The notes below the pieces were generated by a model. The model was not told where the DNA came from and did no database searches. It worked only from the letters and a program-made list of their open reading frames with translations. Made by a program: the position numbers and the translations under genes. From positions 310,001 to 374,000 of the forward strand of contig RZUM01000002.1 of the NCBI GenBank assembly GCA_004193205.1: DNA of 64,000 bases, given 5' to 3'. Below are positions 26,602 to 35,982 of the stretch, one piece after another. Source of the DNA: Gordonia sediminis. Lineage in GTDB: Bacteria > Actinomycetota > Actinomycetes > Mycobacteriales > Mycobacteriaceae. Every line of letters begins with the position of its first letter. Position 1 is the stretch's first letter.

Positions 26602-27606
26602 ATGACCGAGCAGAACCGACAGCTCCGACTGGCCACGCGCCCGGTCGGCCGGATCGACGACACCACCTGGAAGATCACCACCGAACCGATCCCGGAACCG
26701 GGCGCCGGGGAGTTCGTGGTGCGGATTCAGTACGTCTCGCTCGACCCGGCGATGCGCGGCTGGCTCAACGACGTGCCGTCCTACATTCCGCCGGTCGGGA
26801 TCGGCGAGGTGATGCGTGCTCATGCGGTGGGCACGGTCTGCGCGTCGCAGCACGACCGCTACCCGGTGGGCGCGACCGTCGCCGGGATGTTCGGTGCCTG
26901 CGAGTACGCGCTGTCGGACGGCCGACTCGTCACGCTCGTCGACACCGAACTGGCACCGGCACCGACATGGCTCGGCGCTCTGGGCTTCCCGGGCATCACC
27001 GCGTACTTCGGGATCACCGACGTCGGACGCACGAAACCCGGCGACACCGTGTTGATCTCGGGTGCGGCGGGTGCGGTCGGGTCCATCGCCGGCCAGATCG
27101 CCTCGCTGATGGGGTGTCGGGTCATCGGCATCGCCGGCGGCCCCGAGAAATGCTCATGGCTCACCGAGGAACTCGGCTTCGACGCGGCCATCGACTACCG
27201 CGCGGGCTCGGTGGGACGGGCCCTGCACGAGGCCGCACCCGAGGGCATCGACGTCTACTTCGACAACGTCGGCGGCGACATCCTCAACTCGGCGCTCGCC
27301 GTGTTGCGCACCCACGCCCGAGTCGTGTTGTGCGGCGCCATCTCCGGCTACAACGCCACCACACCGCCACCCGGTCCGTCGCGCTACCTCTCCCTGCTGG
27401 TCAACCGGTCGTCGATGACGGGCTTCATCGTCTTCGACTATCTCAAGCGCTTCCCCGAGGCCCAGGCCGCGCTGGGCAACTGGATTCGGCGTGGCGACCT
27501 GATCACCCGCGAGCAGATCGAGACCGGCGGTATCGAGGCGTTCGGCGCCACGCTCAACATGCTGTTCGACGGCGCGAACACGGGGAAACTCGTCCTCGCC
27601 CTGTGA
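26602..27606 (+). CDS. NADP-dependent oxidoreductase (MDR, prostaglandin-reductase/CurA type)
   Basis: A 334-residue medium-chain reductase of the leukotriene B4 dehydrogenase/CurA group, which reduce alpha,beta-unsaturated carbonyls with NADPH. Seen: QLRLATRPVG at the start, YVSLDPAMRGWLND, PGITAYFGITDVGRTKPGDTVLISGAAGAVGS, IAGGPEKCSWL, DVYFDNVGGDILN and GAISGYN. CAGGAGG precedes ATG 26602. It shares an operon with the MaoC gene and converges with the carboxylase (41 bases). Likely saturates an unsaturated intermediate of the pathway encoded around it. Confidence 0.85.
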   Translation: MTEQNRQLRLATRPVGRIDDTTWKITTEPIPEPGAGEFVVRIQYVSLDPAMRGWLNDVPSYIPPVGIGEVMRAHAVGTVCASQHDRYPVGATVAGMFGACEYALSDGRLVTLVDTELAPAPTWLGALGFPGITAYFGITDVGRTKPGDTVLISGAAGAVGSIAGQIASLMGCRVIGIAGGPEKCSWLTEELGFDAAIDYRAGSVGRALHEAAPEGIDVYFDNVGGDILNSALAVLRTHARVVLCGAISGYNATTPPPGPSRYLSLLVNRSSMTGFIVFDYLKRFPEAQAALGNWIRRGDLITREQIETGGIEAFGATLNMLFDGANTGKLVLAL

Positions 27607-27647
27607 CCGGCAGAAGAACTCTCAGGCGCGGCACCACCGACAGAACG

Positions 27648-30600
27648 TCATTCGCGCACCCACCGGGGGCGCACCTGCGGGCCGCGCCTGAGCTGTCGGA
27701 TCCAGTCGCGGGTCCGAGCGGGGTCGATGACGTCATCGAGTTCGAAGGTGGTCCCCGCATGCAGCGCCCTGCCCTTGTCGTAGGCCTGCGTCACGAGGTC
27801 ACGGAACAGCGCGTCGCGTTGTGCCGCATCGTCGATGGCCTCGAGTTCCTTGCGGTAGCCCAGCCGTACCGAACCCTCGAGACCCATCGGACCGATTTCA
27901 CCGGTCGGCCAGGCCACGGTGAACTCCGGAGCGTGGAAGGAACCGCCGCCCATGGCCATCGCGCCGAGTCCGTAGGCCTTGCGCAGGATGATCATCCCGA
28001 ACGGCACCGTGAGGCGGGCGCCGGCGACGAACATCTTGCCGAACCTGCGGACGGTGGCCTGCTCCTCGGACTCCGGCCCCACCATGAATCCCGGTGTGTC
28101 GCAGAGTGTGAGCACCGGCATCCGATGCGCCTCACACATCGTCAGGAAATCGGCCGCCTTGTCGGCCGCCTCCGCGTCGATCGCGCCGCCGAGATGCAGG
28201 CTGGAGTTGGCGAGCACCCCGAACGCCACACCCTCGACGCGGATCAGCGCGGTCACCATCCCGGTGCCGTAGCCGCGCCGCAGTTCGAGGACCGAGTCGA
28301 CGTCGGCGATCGCGGCCACCGCGTCGCGTACATCGAAGGCCCGTAGCCGGTTCTCCGGCACCACATGTCGTGCACGGCGGGCGTCCGGGGCGGTCCAGTC
28401 GACGAGATCTCCCCGGAAGTAGGACAGGTATCGTCGCGCGAGCCGGACGGCGGCGGCCTCGTCGTCGGCGACGAGGTGCACGACGCCGTTGGGTACCTGG
28501 ACGCCGATCGGCCCGACCTCCTCGGGCCGGTGGCGCCCGAGCCCACCGCCCTCGATCATCGCCGGTCCGCCCATGCCGATGGTGGCGTCGGGGGTCGCGA
28601 TCAGGACGTCGCACACACCGGCCAGGGCCGCGTTGCCGGCGAAACAACGACCCGAGACGATCGCGACGGTCGGCACGACTCCCTGCAGGCCGGCCATCGC
28701 CCGGAAGGTGTTCAGTTCCAGGCCGGCGGCACCGTTGGCGTCGGTGTCGCCCGGTCGGCCACCGCCGCCTTCGGCGAACAACACCAGCGGTATCCGCTTG
28801 CGCCGCACCACCTCCAGGATCCGGTCGGTCTTGACGTGGTTGCGCATTCCCTGCGTACCGGCCAGCACGGTGTAGTCGTAGGAGATCACGCCGGTCGTGG
28901 CGGCGTCCGGCCCGAACACGTAGGCGTCGACGGTGGCGACACCGGCGATCAACCCGTCGGCGGGTGTGTTGTCGATGAGATCCTGCTCGCTGCGGCGAGT
29001 GCGCTGCGCCGCCACCGCGAGTGCGCCGTACTCGGTGAGGCTCCCGTCGTCGACGAGATCGTCGATGTTCTCCCGCGCGGTCCTGCGGCCGATGCGATGG
29101 CGTCGCGCGACCGCGTCGGGCCGCGCGGCGTCGAGCGTCTTCGCCTGCCGCGACAGCACCTCGGAGAGGTCTGCTCGGATGTACTCGGGGTCGACATCGC
29201 GTACCGCGGCATCGGACTCGATTCCGTCGCCGGGGCACACGACGGCCAGCGGATCGCCCGCGTTCACCGGTGCACCGACCTCGACCAGGCTGCGCACCAC
29301 GACCGAGGAGCGTTCCACCGCGACGACGTGCTGCATCTTCATCGCCTCGAGGACCAGCAGCGGCGCACCCGCGGGCACCACACTCCCGGCCGTCGACACC
29401 TCGACCACGACGCCGGTCAGTCCTGCACGGATCACCTCCTCGCCGTCGTCGATGCTCACATCCACTTCGGAATCGGTCGGTGCACTCGGATCGTCACCGC
29501 CGCCGTGCGCGGATCCGTTCGGGCCCAGTGCCGCCGCGGTCGCGAGCACATCGGCCAGGTGCTCGTCGAGGTAGGCGGTGCTGACCGGTGCTCCGGTGAA
29601 CCGATCATCGGACAGCACCGCTCGCAGTAGAGCGATGTTCGTGCGCACGCCCTCGACGACGAACTCGGCGAGCGCGGCCTCCGCCTTCCGACAGGCGGCC
29701 GCGAAATCGGCACTGCGCGTACGGGTGATGACCTTGGCCAGCAGACTGTCGTAGCGAGACCCGATCACCGTCGCGGGCCGGCCGTGGGTGTCGACGCGGA
29801 CACCGGGACCGGTGGGTGGGGAGAACGTGGTGAGCGTCCCGGTTGCCGGGATGGTGGTGCCGTCGGCGGTCACCGTCTCGGTGTTCACCCGGGCCTGGAT
29901 CGCGATGCCGCGGGCCGGCGACGGCTCCCCGGTGACCTCCCCCGACGACGCCACGACGCCGTGTGGCAGGGGGAGCTCGGCCAGTGAGGCACCCTGCGCG
30001 ATGCGCAGTCCCACCTCGACCAGGTCGACACCGGTGACCTCCTCGGTGACCGTGTGTTCGACCTGGATTCGCGGGTTGACCTCGAGGAAGACGAAATCGT
30101 CACCGGTGACGAGGAACTCCACGGTGGCCAGTCCCCGGTAGCCGTTGTCCGCGCACAGGCGGACCGCCGCACGGTGCACATCCGACCGGAGGTCGTCGTC
30201 GAGGTGCGGGGCCGGCGCCACCTCGATCAGTTTCTGGCGACGGCGTTGCACGCTGCAGTCCCGGTCCCCGACCGCGAGCGCTCGGGGCGATCCGTCGCGG
30301 TCGGGCGCCGCGACCACCTGCACCTCGACATGCCGGGCCCCGAAGCACAACGACTCCGCGAACAGCGCGCCGTTGCCGAAGCCGGCTTCGGCCTCCGCGA
30401 CGCAGCTGCGATAGGCCACCGGGACTTCGTCTGCGCGGTACACCGCCCGCATACCCCGGCCACCGCCGCCGGCGACCGCCTTGAGCATGATCCCGTCGGG
30501 ATGGGCGTCGAGGAAGGAGGCGACGTCTCCTTCCTCGACGCCGCCCTCGGTGGCGTCGAGCACCGCAATCCCCGCCGCGACGGCGGCCGCACGGGCGGAG

Positions 30601-30941
30601 GACTTGTCGCCGAACAGCCGCAGCAGCGCCGCGTCCGGACCGACGAAGGCGAGTCCCGCTTCCCGGCACTGCCGCGCGAACTCGGCGTCCTCGCTGAGGA
30701 ATCCGTAGCCCGGGTGGACCAGATCGGCGCCGGTGGCCACCGCCGCGTCGATGATCGCGGAGCGGTTCAGATAGGCGGCGGGCCCCGAGCCGTCCAGTGC
30801 GACCGCGGTGCTCGCGGCGTCGACATGTGCCGCAGCCGCGTCGTCGGCGGCATAGACCGCAATAGTGTCGAAGCCGATTTCGTCGGCTGTGCGGATGATC
30901 CGCAGCGCGATCTCTCCACGGTTGGCGACCAGAACTCGCAA
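27648..30941 (-). CDS. Single-chain long-chain acyl-CoA carboxylase (BC-BCCP-CT)
   Basis: A roughly 1,097-residue biotin enzyme with all parts in one chain. Biotin carboxylase: residues 1-450 (VLVANRGEIALRI, GGGGRGM, EVNPRIQVEHTVTEE). Biotin carrier: biotinyl Lys535 in LEAMKMQ. Carboxyltransferase: about 590-1097 (TGVISYDYTVLAGTQGMRNHVKTDRI, GGGGRPGDTDANG, CDTPGFMVGPESEEQ). This is the layout of the Mycobacterium avium LCC, which carboxylates short- to long-chain acyl-CoA. The proposed start is TTG 30941: GGAGGTGG lies just before it and the protein then starts at the usual biotin-carboxylase N-terminus. An in-frame ATG at 30989 would add 16 residues. It follows the MHS transporter by 102 bases. 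Confidence 0.88.
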   Translation of the reverse strand: MRVLVANRGEIALRIIRTADEIGFDTIAVYAADDAAAAHVDAASTAVALDGSGPAAYLNRSAIIDAAVATGADLVHPGYGFLSEDAEFARQCREAGLAFVGPDAALLRLFGDKSSARAAAVAAGIAVLDATEGGVEEGDVASFLDAHPDGIMLKAVAGGGGRGMRAVYRADEVPVAYRSCVAEAEAGFGNGALFAESLCFGARHVEVQVVAAPDRDGSPRALAVGDRDCSVQRRRQKLIEVAPAPHLDDDLRSDVHRAAVRLCADNGYRGLATVEFLVTGDDFVFLEVNPRIQVEHTVTEEVTGVDLVEVGLRIAQGASLAELPLPHGVVASSGEVTGEPSPARGIAIQARVNTETVTADGTTIPATGTLTTFSPPTGPGVRVDTHGRPATVIGSRYDSLLAKVITRTRSADFAAACRKAEAALAEFVVEGVRTNIALLRAVLSDDRFTGAPVSTAYLDEHLADVLATAAALGPNGSAHGGGDDPSAPTDSEVDVSIDDGEEVIRAGLTGVVVEVSTAGSVVPAGAPLLVLEAMKMQHVVAVERSSVVVRSLVEVGAPVNAGDPLAVVCPGDGIESDAAVRDVDPEYIRADLSEVLSRQAKTLDAARPDAVARRHRIGRRTARENIDDLVDDGSLTEYGALAVAAQRTRRSEQDLIDNTPADGLIAGVATVDAYVFGPDAATTGVISYDYTVLAGTQGMRNHVKTDRILEVVRRKRIPLVLFAEGGGGRPGDTDANGAAGLELNTFRAMAGLQGVVPTVAIVSGRCFAGNAALAGVCDVLIATPDATIGMGGPAMIEGGGLGRHRPEEVGPIGVQVPNGVVHLVADDEAAAVRLARRYLSYFRGDLVDWTAPDARRARHVVPENRLRAFDVRDAVAAIADVDSVLELRRGYGTGMVTALIRVEGVAFGVLANSSLHLGGAIDAEAADKAADFLTMCEAHRMPVLTLCDTPGFMVGPESEEQATVRRFGKMFVAGARLTVPFGMIILRKAYGLGAMAMGGGSFHAPEFTVAWPTGEIGPMGLEGSVRLGYRKELEAIDDAAQRDALFRDLVTQAYDKGRALHAGTTFELDDVIDPARTRDWIRQLRRGPQVRPRWVRE

Positions 30942-31043
30942 CGACTCCACCTCCGAGGGACAGACGGTCATTCCATTGGTCTCGATCATCCCTGTGTCGC
31001 GAGACGCGAGGTTCAGCCGGGGTCGGTGGTCACCTCACCCGAC

Positions 31044-32429
31044 TCACGCCGGCTGCACCGCTCCGGGCAGGGCCAGCGGATCGTTGCGCACCTCGGCCGG
31101 ATTGGTCTCGCGTAGACGCCACGCCGACGCGCACGTGATCAGGCCCATCAGCGCGACGAACAGCGCGACCAGGGTTGTCGTGCCGGTGCGGGCGATCAGC
31201 GCCGTCATGACGAACGGGGTGGCGCCGCTGACGGTGATGGCGGCCAACTGGTAGGCCAGCGACGCACCCGAATAGCGCACATTCGGCTCGAACAGCTCAC
31301 CCATGAACGCCGCGATCGGCCCGTAGGTCATGGACTGGAAGATGCCACCCACCGTCACCGCCACGAGGAACAGCCCGACATTGGCGGTGTTCACCAGCCA
31401 GAAGTACGGGAACGCCCACGCCACGATGGCCAGGCCACCGACGATGATCAGCGGTCGGCGTCCGATCCGATCGGAGATGGCGCCGGACGCGGCGGTGACG
31501 GGCACGGTGACGAGGCAGCAGACCATCGACATCGCCAGCAGGCTGTTGCGATTCATGTCCAGTGCGGTGGTCGCGTAGGTCAGGACACCTGCGATCGAGA
31601 TGTAGAAGAGCGCGTTGGTCGCCGCGAGGAGACCACAGCCGAGCAGGATCGTCCGCCAGTGACCGGTGATCGCCTCCCACAGCGGCGCCTGCGCCACGAC
31701 CTCTCGGCCCCGTTCGGCCTCCCGCTCGAGTTCGGAGAACTCCGGGCTGTCCTCGACCTTGGTCTGGATGTAGTAGACGACCGGGAACAGTAGTGCGCTG
31801 AGCAGGAACGGGATTCGCCATCCCCACGTCAGGAACGCCTCGTTGGTCACCGCCGAACTCGTGCCGAGGAAGATGAGATTGCCGAGCAGCACGCCGAACG
31901 AGACTCCCATCTGACCGAACGTACCGGAGAAGCCGCGCCTCTTCGGGTCGGCGGATTCGGTGAGCAGCAACACGATTCCGCCCCACTGTCCACCGCATGC
32001 GAGGCCCTGCAGGAACCGCAGAAGTACCAGCAGGATCGGGGCCACGACACCGATCGCTGCGGCGCTCGGGAGGCAGCCGATCGCGAATGTCGCTGCGCCC
32101 ATGAGGAACAGGCTGACGACGACGGCGGGCTTGCGGCCGTACTTGTCCCCGTAGTGGCCGGCGATGAGTCCACCGAGCGGGCGGGCGACGAAGCCCGCCC
32201 AGAAGGTGCTGAACGACAACAGGGTTGCCATCAGCGCCGAGGAGTGCGGGAAGAAGACGTGCGGAAAGACCAGGGCTGCGGCGGTTCCGTAGACGAAGAA
32301 GTCGTACCACTCGATCGAACTGCCGATCAGCCCGGCCGCCTGCAGTCTGCGATGGGCGCGCCGATGTGTGCGTCGCCCGTCGTCGAATTGGTTTCGGTCT
32401 CGCGCGGAACGCACGGAAGGTGTGGCCAT
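31044..32429 (-). CDS. MHS-family MFS transporter (metabolite:H+ symporter)
   Basis: A 461-residue transporter of the ShiA/KgtP/ProP-like metabolite:proton symporter family. Twelve hydrophobic segments; the first helix starts with the family motif GSSIEWYDFFVYGTAAAL, followed by the signature loop GHYGDKYGRKPAVV and RFLQGLACGGQWGG. A basic N-terminal tail of about 35 residues lies in the cytoplasm. ATG 32429 has CAGGAG before it. It is the first gene of the leftward unit with the carboxylase and divergent from the lactonase-family gene, so it is a good candidate for the uptake system of the pathway's substrate, probably an organic acid. Confidence 0.88.
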   Translation of the reverse strand: MATPSVRSARDRNQFDDGRRTHRRAHRRLQAAGLIGSSIEWYDFFVYGTAAALVFPHVFFPHSSALMATLLSFSTFWAGFVARPLGGLIAGHYGDKYGRKPAVVVSLFLMGAATFAIGCLPSAAAIGVVAPILLVLLRFLQGLACGGQWGGIVLLLTESADPKRRGFSGTFGQMGVSFGVLLGNLIFLGTSSAVTNEAFLTWGWRIPFLLSALLFPVVYYIQTKVEDSPEFSELEREAERGREVVAQAPLWEAITGHWRTILLGCGLLAATNALFYISIAGVLTYATTALDMNRNSLLAMSMVCCLVTVPVTAASGAISDRIGRRPLIIVGGLAIVAWAFPYFWLVNTANVGLFLVAVTVGGIFQSMTYGPIAAFMGELFEPNVRYSGASLAYQLAAITVSGATPFVMTALIARTGTTTLVALFVALMGLITCASAWRLRETNPAEVRNDPLALPGAVQPA

Positions 32430-32680
32430 GGATCACTCCTGGGGTGTGTTCTGGGAAAGGGTCCCGACCGAACTTGAGCTCACGTTCAGGTTCTGGAGCC
32501 ACTATGGCCGGACGCTCTGCGTGATGTCAATCACTTCGGTGCATTTTCCTCGGATTGCGCCACACCAGACGCAGTCGCCGCCCGGTTTGAACTTGAACTC
32601 ACCCTCAACTATGCTCGCCGCGGTGAGTGATTCACATCACTCCGCAGTCGCCACTGCCGTCGTACCCGCAAAGGACTGAC
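32430..32680. promoter_or_regulatory. Divergent promoter region with repeated GAACTTGA motif
   Basis: The 251-base gap between the transporter and the phosphotriesterase-family gene contains GAACTTGAGCTCAC (32470-32483) and a near copy GAACTTGAACTCAC (32589-32602). The first is followed by TCAGGTTC, making an imperfect dyad. One copy lies near each divergent gene. The TetR protein encoded at 35192-35902 is the likeliest ligand (inference). Confidence 0.5.
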
Positions 32681-33640
32681 ATGAGCACCGTCAACACCGT
32701 CACCGGAAAGATCGAATCCTCCGAACTCGGCAACGTCCTCGTCCACGAGCACATCTTCGTCGTCGGCGAGGAATTCCGACAGAACTACCAGGACGACTGG
32801 GACGAGGACGAGAAGATCGCCGACGCGGTCCGAGATCTCAACGAGCTCAAGGGACTCGGCATCGACACGATCTTCGACCCGACGGTCCTGGGCTTGGGCC
32901 GCTACATCCCGCGCATCCAGAAGATCGCCGCCCAGACCGACCTCAACATCGTCGTCGCGACCGGCCTGTACACCTACAACGACATCCCCTTCCAGTTCCA
33001 CTACACCGGCCCCGGCCTGCTCTTCGACTGCGATGAGCCCCTGGTCACCTACTTCGTCCGCGACCTCACCAAGGGCATCGCCGACACCGGCGTGCAGGCG
33101 GCGTTCCTCAAGTGCGCCATCGAAGAACAGGGCCTGACCCCGGGAGTCGAGCGCGTTATGCGCGCCGTCGGGCAGGCCAGCGTCCAGACCGGTGCACCGG
33201 TCACCGTGCACACCAACCCCCACACCCGATCCGGGCTCGTCGCGCAGCGGGTGCTGAAGGAGGAGGGCGTCGATCTCACCAAGGTCGTCATCGGCCACTC
33301 GGGCGACAGCACCGATCTCGACTATCTGATGGAGGTCGCCGACGCCGGCTCGATCCTGGGCATGGACCGGTTCGGTCTCGACGTCCTGCTCCCCTTCGAT
33401 GACCGGATCAACACCATCGTCGAGCTCGCGGGACGCGGTTACGCCGACCGGATGGCTCTGGCGCATGACGCGTCGTGCTTCATCGACTGGTTCAGTCCGG
33501 AGGCCAAGGAGCAGACCGTACCCAAGTGGAACTTCCGCCACATCAGCGAGGACGTCCTGCCCGCCCTGCGCGAGCGTGGCGTGACCGACGAGCAGATCAC
33601 CACGATGCTCGTCGATGTCCCCCGCCGCTACTTCGAATGA
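32681..33640 (+). CDS. Phosphotriesterase-family metal hydrolase (lactonase candidate)
   Basis: A 319-residue amidohydrolase-superfamily protein with the full binuclear metal site of phosphotriesterases: H22 and H24 (HEHIF), carboxylated K144 (FLKCAI), H177 (VHTN), H206 (GHSGD) and D263 (AHDAS). GMDRFGLD is typical of the phosphotriesterase-like lactonases, which open lactones; parathion hydrolases and resiniferatoxin-binding proteins share the fold. ATG 32681 has AAAGGAC before it; the frame from 32627 is rejected. Co-directional with the acyl-CoA ligase 39 bases on, which suggests that hydrolysis yields an acid that the ligase activates. Confidence 0.86.
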   Translation: MSTVNTVTGKIESSELGNVLVHEHIFVVGEEFRQNYQDDWDEDEKIADAVRDLNELKGLGIDTIFDPTVLGLGRYIPRIQKIAAQTDLNIVVATGLYTYNDIPFQFHYTGPGLLFDCDEPLVTYFVRDLTKGIADTGVQAAFLKCAIEEQGLTPGVERVMRAVGQASVQTGAPVTVHTNPHTRSGLVAQRVLKEEGVDLTKVVIGHSGDSTDLDYLMEVADAGSILGMDRFGLDVLLPFDDRINTIVELAGRGYADRMALAHDASCFIDWFSPEAKEQTVPKWNFRHISEDVLPALRERGVTDEQITTMLVDVPRRYFE

Positions 33641-33679
33641 CCACCCCATTCCCCACCGAGTAGAGAGGGCTCCGATCCG

Positions 33680-35182
33680 ATGGCCAATCCCGTTGCCGCC
33701 CTGTGGCACAACGCAGACATCTGCCCCGATCGCACCGCGCTCCGCAGCGACGACCGCGTCCTGACCTATCAAGATTTGCGCGACCGCATCGCCCGTGCCG
33801 CCACCGGCTTCACCCAGATGGGCGTCCGGCCCGGCGACCGCGTGCTGTTCATCGCCCCGACGGTCCCCGAGTTCGTCATCACCTACTACGCACTGCACAC
33901 TGCCGGCGCCACCGTGATCACCATGAACGTGATGTCAACGGCACCCGAGATCGGTTATGTCATCGAGGATTCCGGTACGTCACTGATCGTTGCCTGGCAC
34001 GAGAACGCCGCCGCCGGGGAACTCGTGGCCGGCGAGCGGAACGTCCCCTTCGTCGAGGTCGGACCCTACGAGCAGGACTCCACCGTGATGCCCGCAGCCG
34101 AGGGCTTCGTCGAGCGCACCGACGATGACACCGCGGTCATCCTGTACACCTCCGGCACCACCGGACGCCCCAAGGGTGCGCAGCTGACCGTCGCCAACCT
34201 CAACGCGGTTCCCGTCGCTTTCCGTCCAGCCCTGCAACTCGGCGACGCGGAACGATGGGCGACGGCACTGCCGCTCTTCCACTGTTTCGGCCAGGCAGTC
34301 GTGATGCACGGCGCGCTGACCTGGCGCGGCACGCTCTCGCTGCTGACCCCGTTCACACCCGGCGAGTTCATGGACCGACTACGCGACGAGCGCATCACCA
34401 TCGCCTGCGGTGTCCCGACCATGTGGAATGCGATGCTGCAGAAGGCCGGTCAGCGCACGCCCGACGATTTCGCCGAACTGCGGCTCGCCTGTTCGGGCGG
34501 TGCGTCATTGCCCGGCGAGGTCATCCGCGCGTTCGAAGAGCAGTTCGGCTGCACCATCCTGGAGGGGTATGGACTCACCGAGACCGCGGGCGCGGCCACC
34601 TTCCGCAATCTCGACGGTGCGCCGAAGGTGGGCACCGTGGGTCAGGCCCTGCCCGGCTTCCGCATCGAGGTCCGCGACACCGACGGCAACGCCGTCGGCG
34701 ACGACACGGTCGGCGAGATCTTCATCTCGGGTCCGTCTGTGATGAAGGGATACTGGAACCGACCGGATGCGACCGCCACGACCGTGCGGGACGGTTGGCT
34801 CGCCACGGGTGATCTCGGCTCGATGGACGCCGACGGTGACGTCCGCATCGTCGACCGCATGAAGGACCTGATCATCCGGGGCGGCTACAACGTCTACCCG
34901 CGTGAGGTCGAGGAGGTGCTCTACACGCATCCCGACATCGTGGAGACCGCCGTCATCGGTGTTCCCGACGACCACTACGGCGAGGAGATCGCCGCCGTGA
35001 TCGCGCTGCGGCCGGGTGCCGAACTCGACGGCGACACCCTGCGGGCCTGGTGCAAGCAACAGCTGAGCGCCTACAAGGTTCCGCGCATCGTCGCGTTCGT
35101 CGATGCACTGCCCAAGGGTGCGACCGGCAAGATCCTCAAGCGGGCGATCGACCGCGAGGCGCTCACCGCGGCGACGCGCTAG
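33680..35182 (+). CDS. Acyl-CoA ligase (AMP-forming, FadD-like)
   Basis: A 500-residue ANL-superfamily ligase of the 500-residue class, activating a carboxylic acid to its CoA thioester. Seen: YTSGTTGRPKGAQLT (about residues 156-170), EGYGLTETAG, GDLGSMDADGDVRIVDRMKDLIIRGGYNVYPREVEEVLY and the adenylation lysine in PKGATGKILKR. It follows the lactonase-family gene and converges with the TetR gene at a nine-base gap. Substrate is probably the product of the neighbouring hydrolase, medium-chain or aromatic/cyclic acid; not resolved by sequence. Confidence 0.9.
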   Translation: MANPVAALWHNADICPDRTALRSDDRVLTYQDLRDRIARAATGFTQMGVRPGDRVLFIAPTVPEFVITYYALHTAGATVITMNVMSTAPEIGYVIEDSGTSLIVAWHENAAAGELVAGERNVPFVEVGPYEQDSTVMPAAEGFVERTDDDTAVILYTSGTTGRPKGAQLTVANLNAVPVAFRPALQLGDAERWATALPLFHCFGQAVVMHGALTWRGTLSLLTPFTPGEFMDRLRDERITIACGVPTMWNAMLQKAGQRTPDDFAELRLACSGGASLPGEVIRAFEEQFGCTILEGYGLTETAGAATFRNLDGAPKVGTVGQALPGFRIEVRDTDGNAVGDDTVGEIFISGPSVMKGYWNRPDATATTVRDGWLATGDLGSMDADGDVRIVDRMKDLIIRGGYNVYPREVEEVLYTHPDIVETAVIGVPDDHYGEEIAAVIALRPGAELDGDTLRAWCKQQLSAYKVPRIVAFVDALPKGATGKILKRAIDREALTAATR

Positions 35183-35191
35183 CCATCGGAC

Positions 35192-35902
35192 TCACCCGCG
35201 GTCGGGGGTCACCCCTGGCCGCGGGGTGACCGCGGTGTTCGGACGCAACCCGATGGCGTTGGCCCACAACCTGGTTGCCGTGAACACCAGCTCATCCATG
35301 TCGGCGTCGTCGCCGAGGGCGAAGGCCTGGTAGGCCATGCGTGAGACCATTCCCGACAGCGCTCGCGCCGCCTGCATGGCGTCGAGGTCGGTGTCGGCCA
35401 GTCCGCGCTCCTGCAACCGCGCGATCTGGCGGGCGTTGCGTTCGGCGAAGGCCAGGCTGCGCTGCCGGCGCCTCTCGCGGAACTCGCGGCTGTTTCCGGT
35501 CACCTGCTCGAGCACCAGCCGCAACCGCGCGTTGCGCTTGTAGGCCTCGAAGTAGGCGCGGTTGGCGGCCTCGAGAACCGCGACTGGGTCGTCGTCGGAG
35601 GCGACATGCGGGAAACCCGGATGCAGCATGTCCTCGTGTGCCTGTGCGAACACCGCGTCGAGGATCTCCTCCTTGCTCTGGAAGTAGGTGTAGAAGGTGC
35701 CGATGGAGCAGGCCGCCTCGGCGGTGATGTCGGTCAGTCGGGAGTCGGCGAATCCGTCGCGTTCGAACACCGTGCGGGCCGCGGTGACCAGGGCCGCGCG
35801 AGTGCGTTCGCCCCGGGCCGTCAGCGACCTCACCTTGTCCGCCGAAACACGCGCCAACGAAGGGAGTTCGTCGGACGGGCCATCGGTACGCCGTGCAGTC
35901 AT
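35192..35902 (-). CDS. TetR-family regulator of the catabolic island
   Basis: A 236-residue repressor. HTH region: ERTRAALVTAARTVFERDGFADSRLTDITAEAACSIGTFYTYFQSKEEIL (about residues 32-81). The ligand-binding helices contain RNARLRLVLEQVTGNSREFRERR, and the disordered tail ends PRPGVTPDRG. ATG 35902. It is the last gene of the island, convergent with the acyl-CoA ligase and 80 bases downstream of hemW on the same strand. CoA thioesters or the free substrate are likely inducers (inference). Confidence 0.85.
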   Translation of the reverse strand: MTARRTDGPSDELPSLARVSADKVRSLTARGERTRAALVTAARTVFERDGFADSRLTDITAEAACSIGTFYTYFQSKEEILDAVFAQAHEDMLHPGFPHVASDDDPVAVLEAANRAYFEAYKRNARLRLVLEQVTGNSREFRERRRQRSLAFAERNARQIARLQERGLADTDLDAMQAARALSGMVSRMAYQAFALGDDADMDELVFTATRLWANAIGLRPNTAVTPRPGVTPDRG

Positions 35903-35982
35903 AGGTGTCAGTTTCGCAGTTGCGGCACCGGTTCGGGCAACGACCTCCGACGAACCGCGGCCGGCACGAGCGCCTCGAAGCG

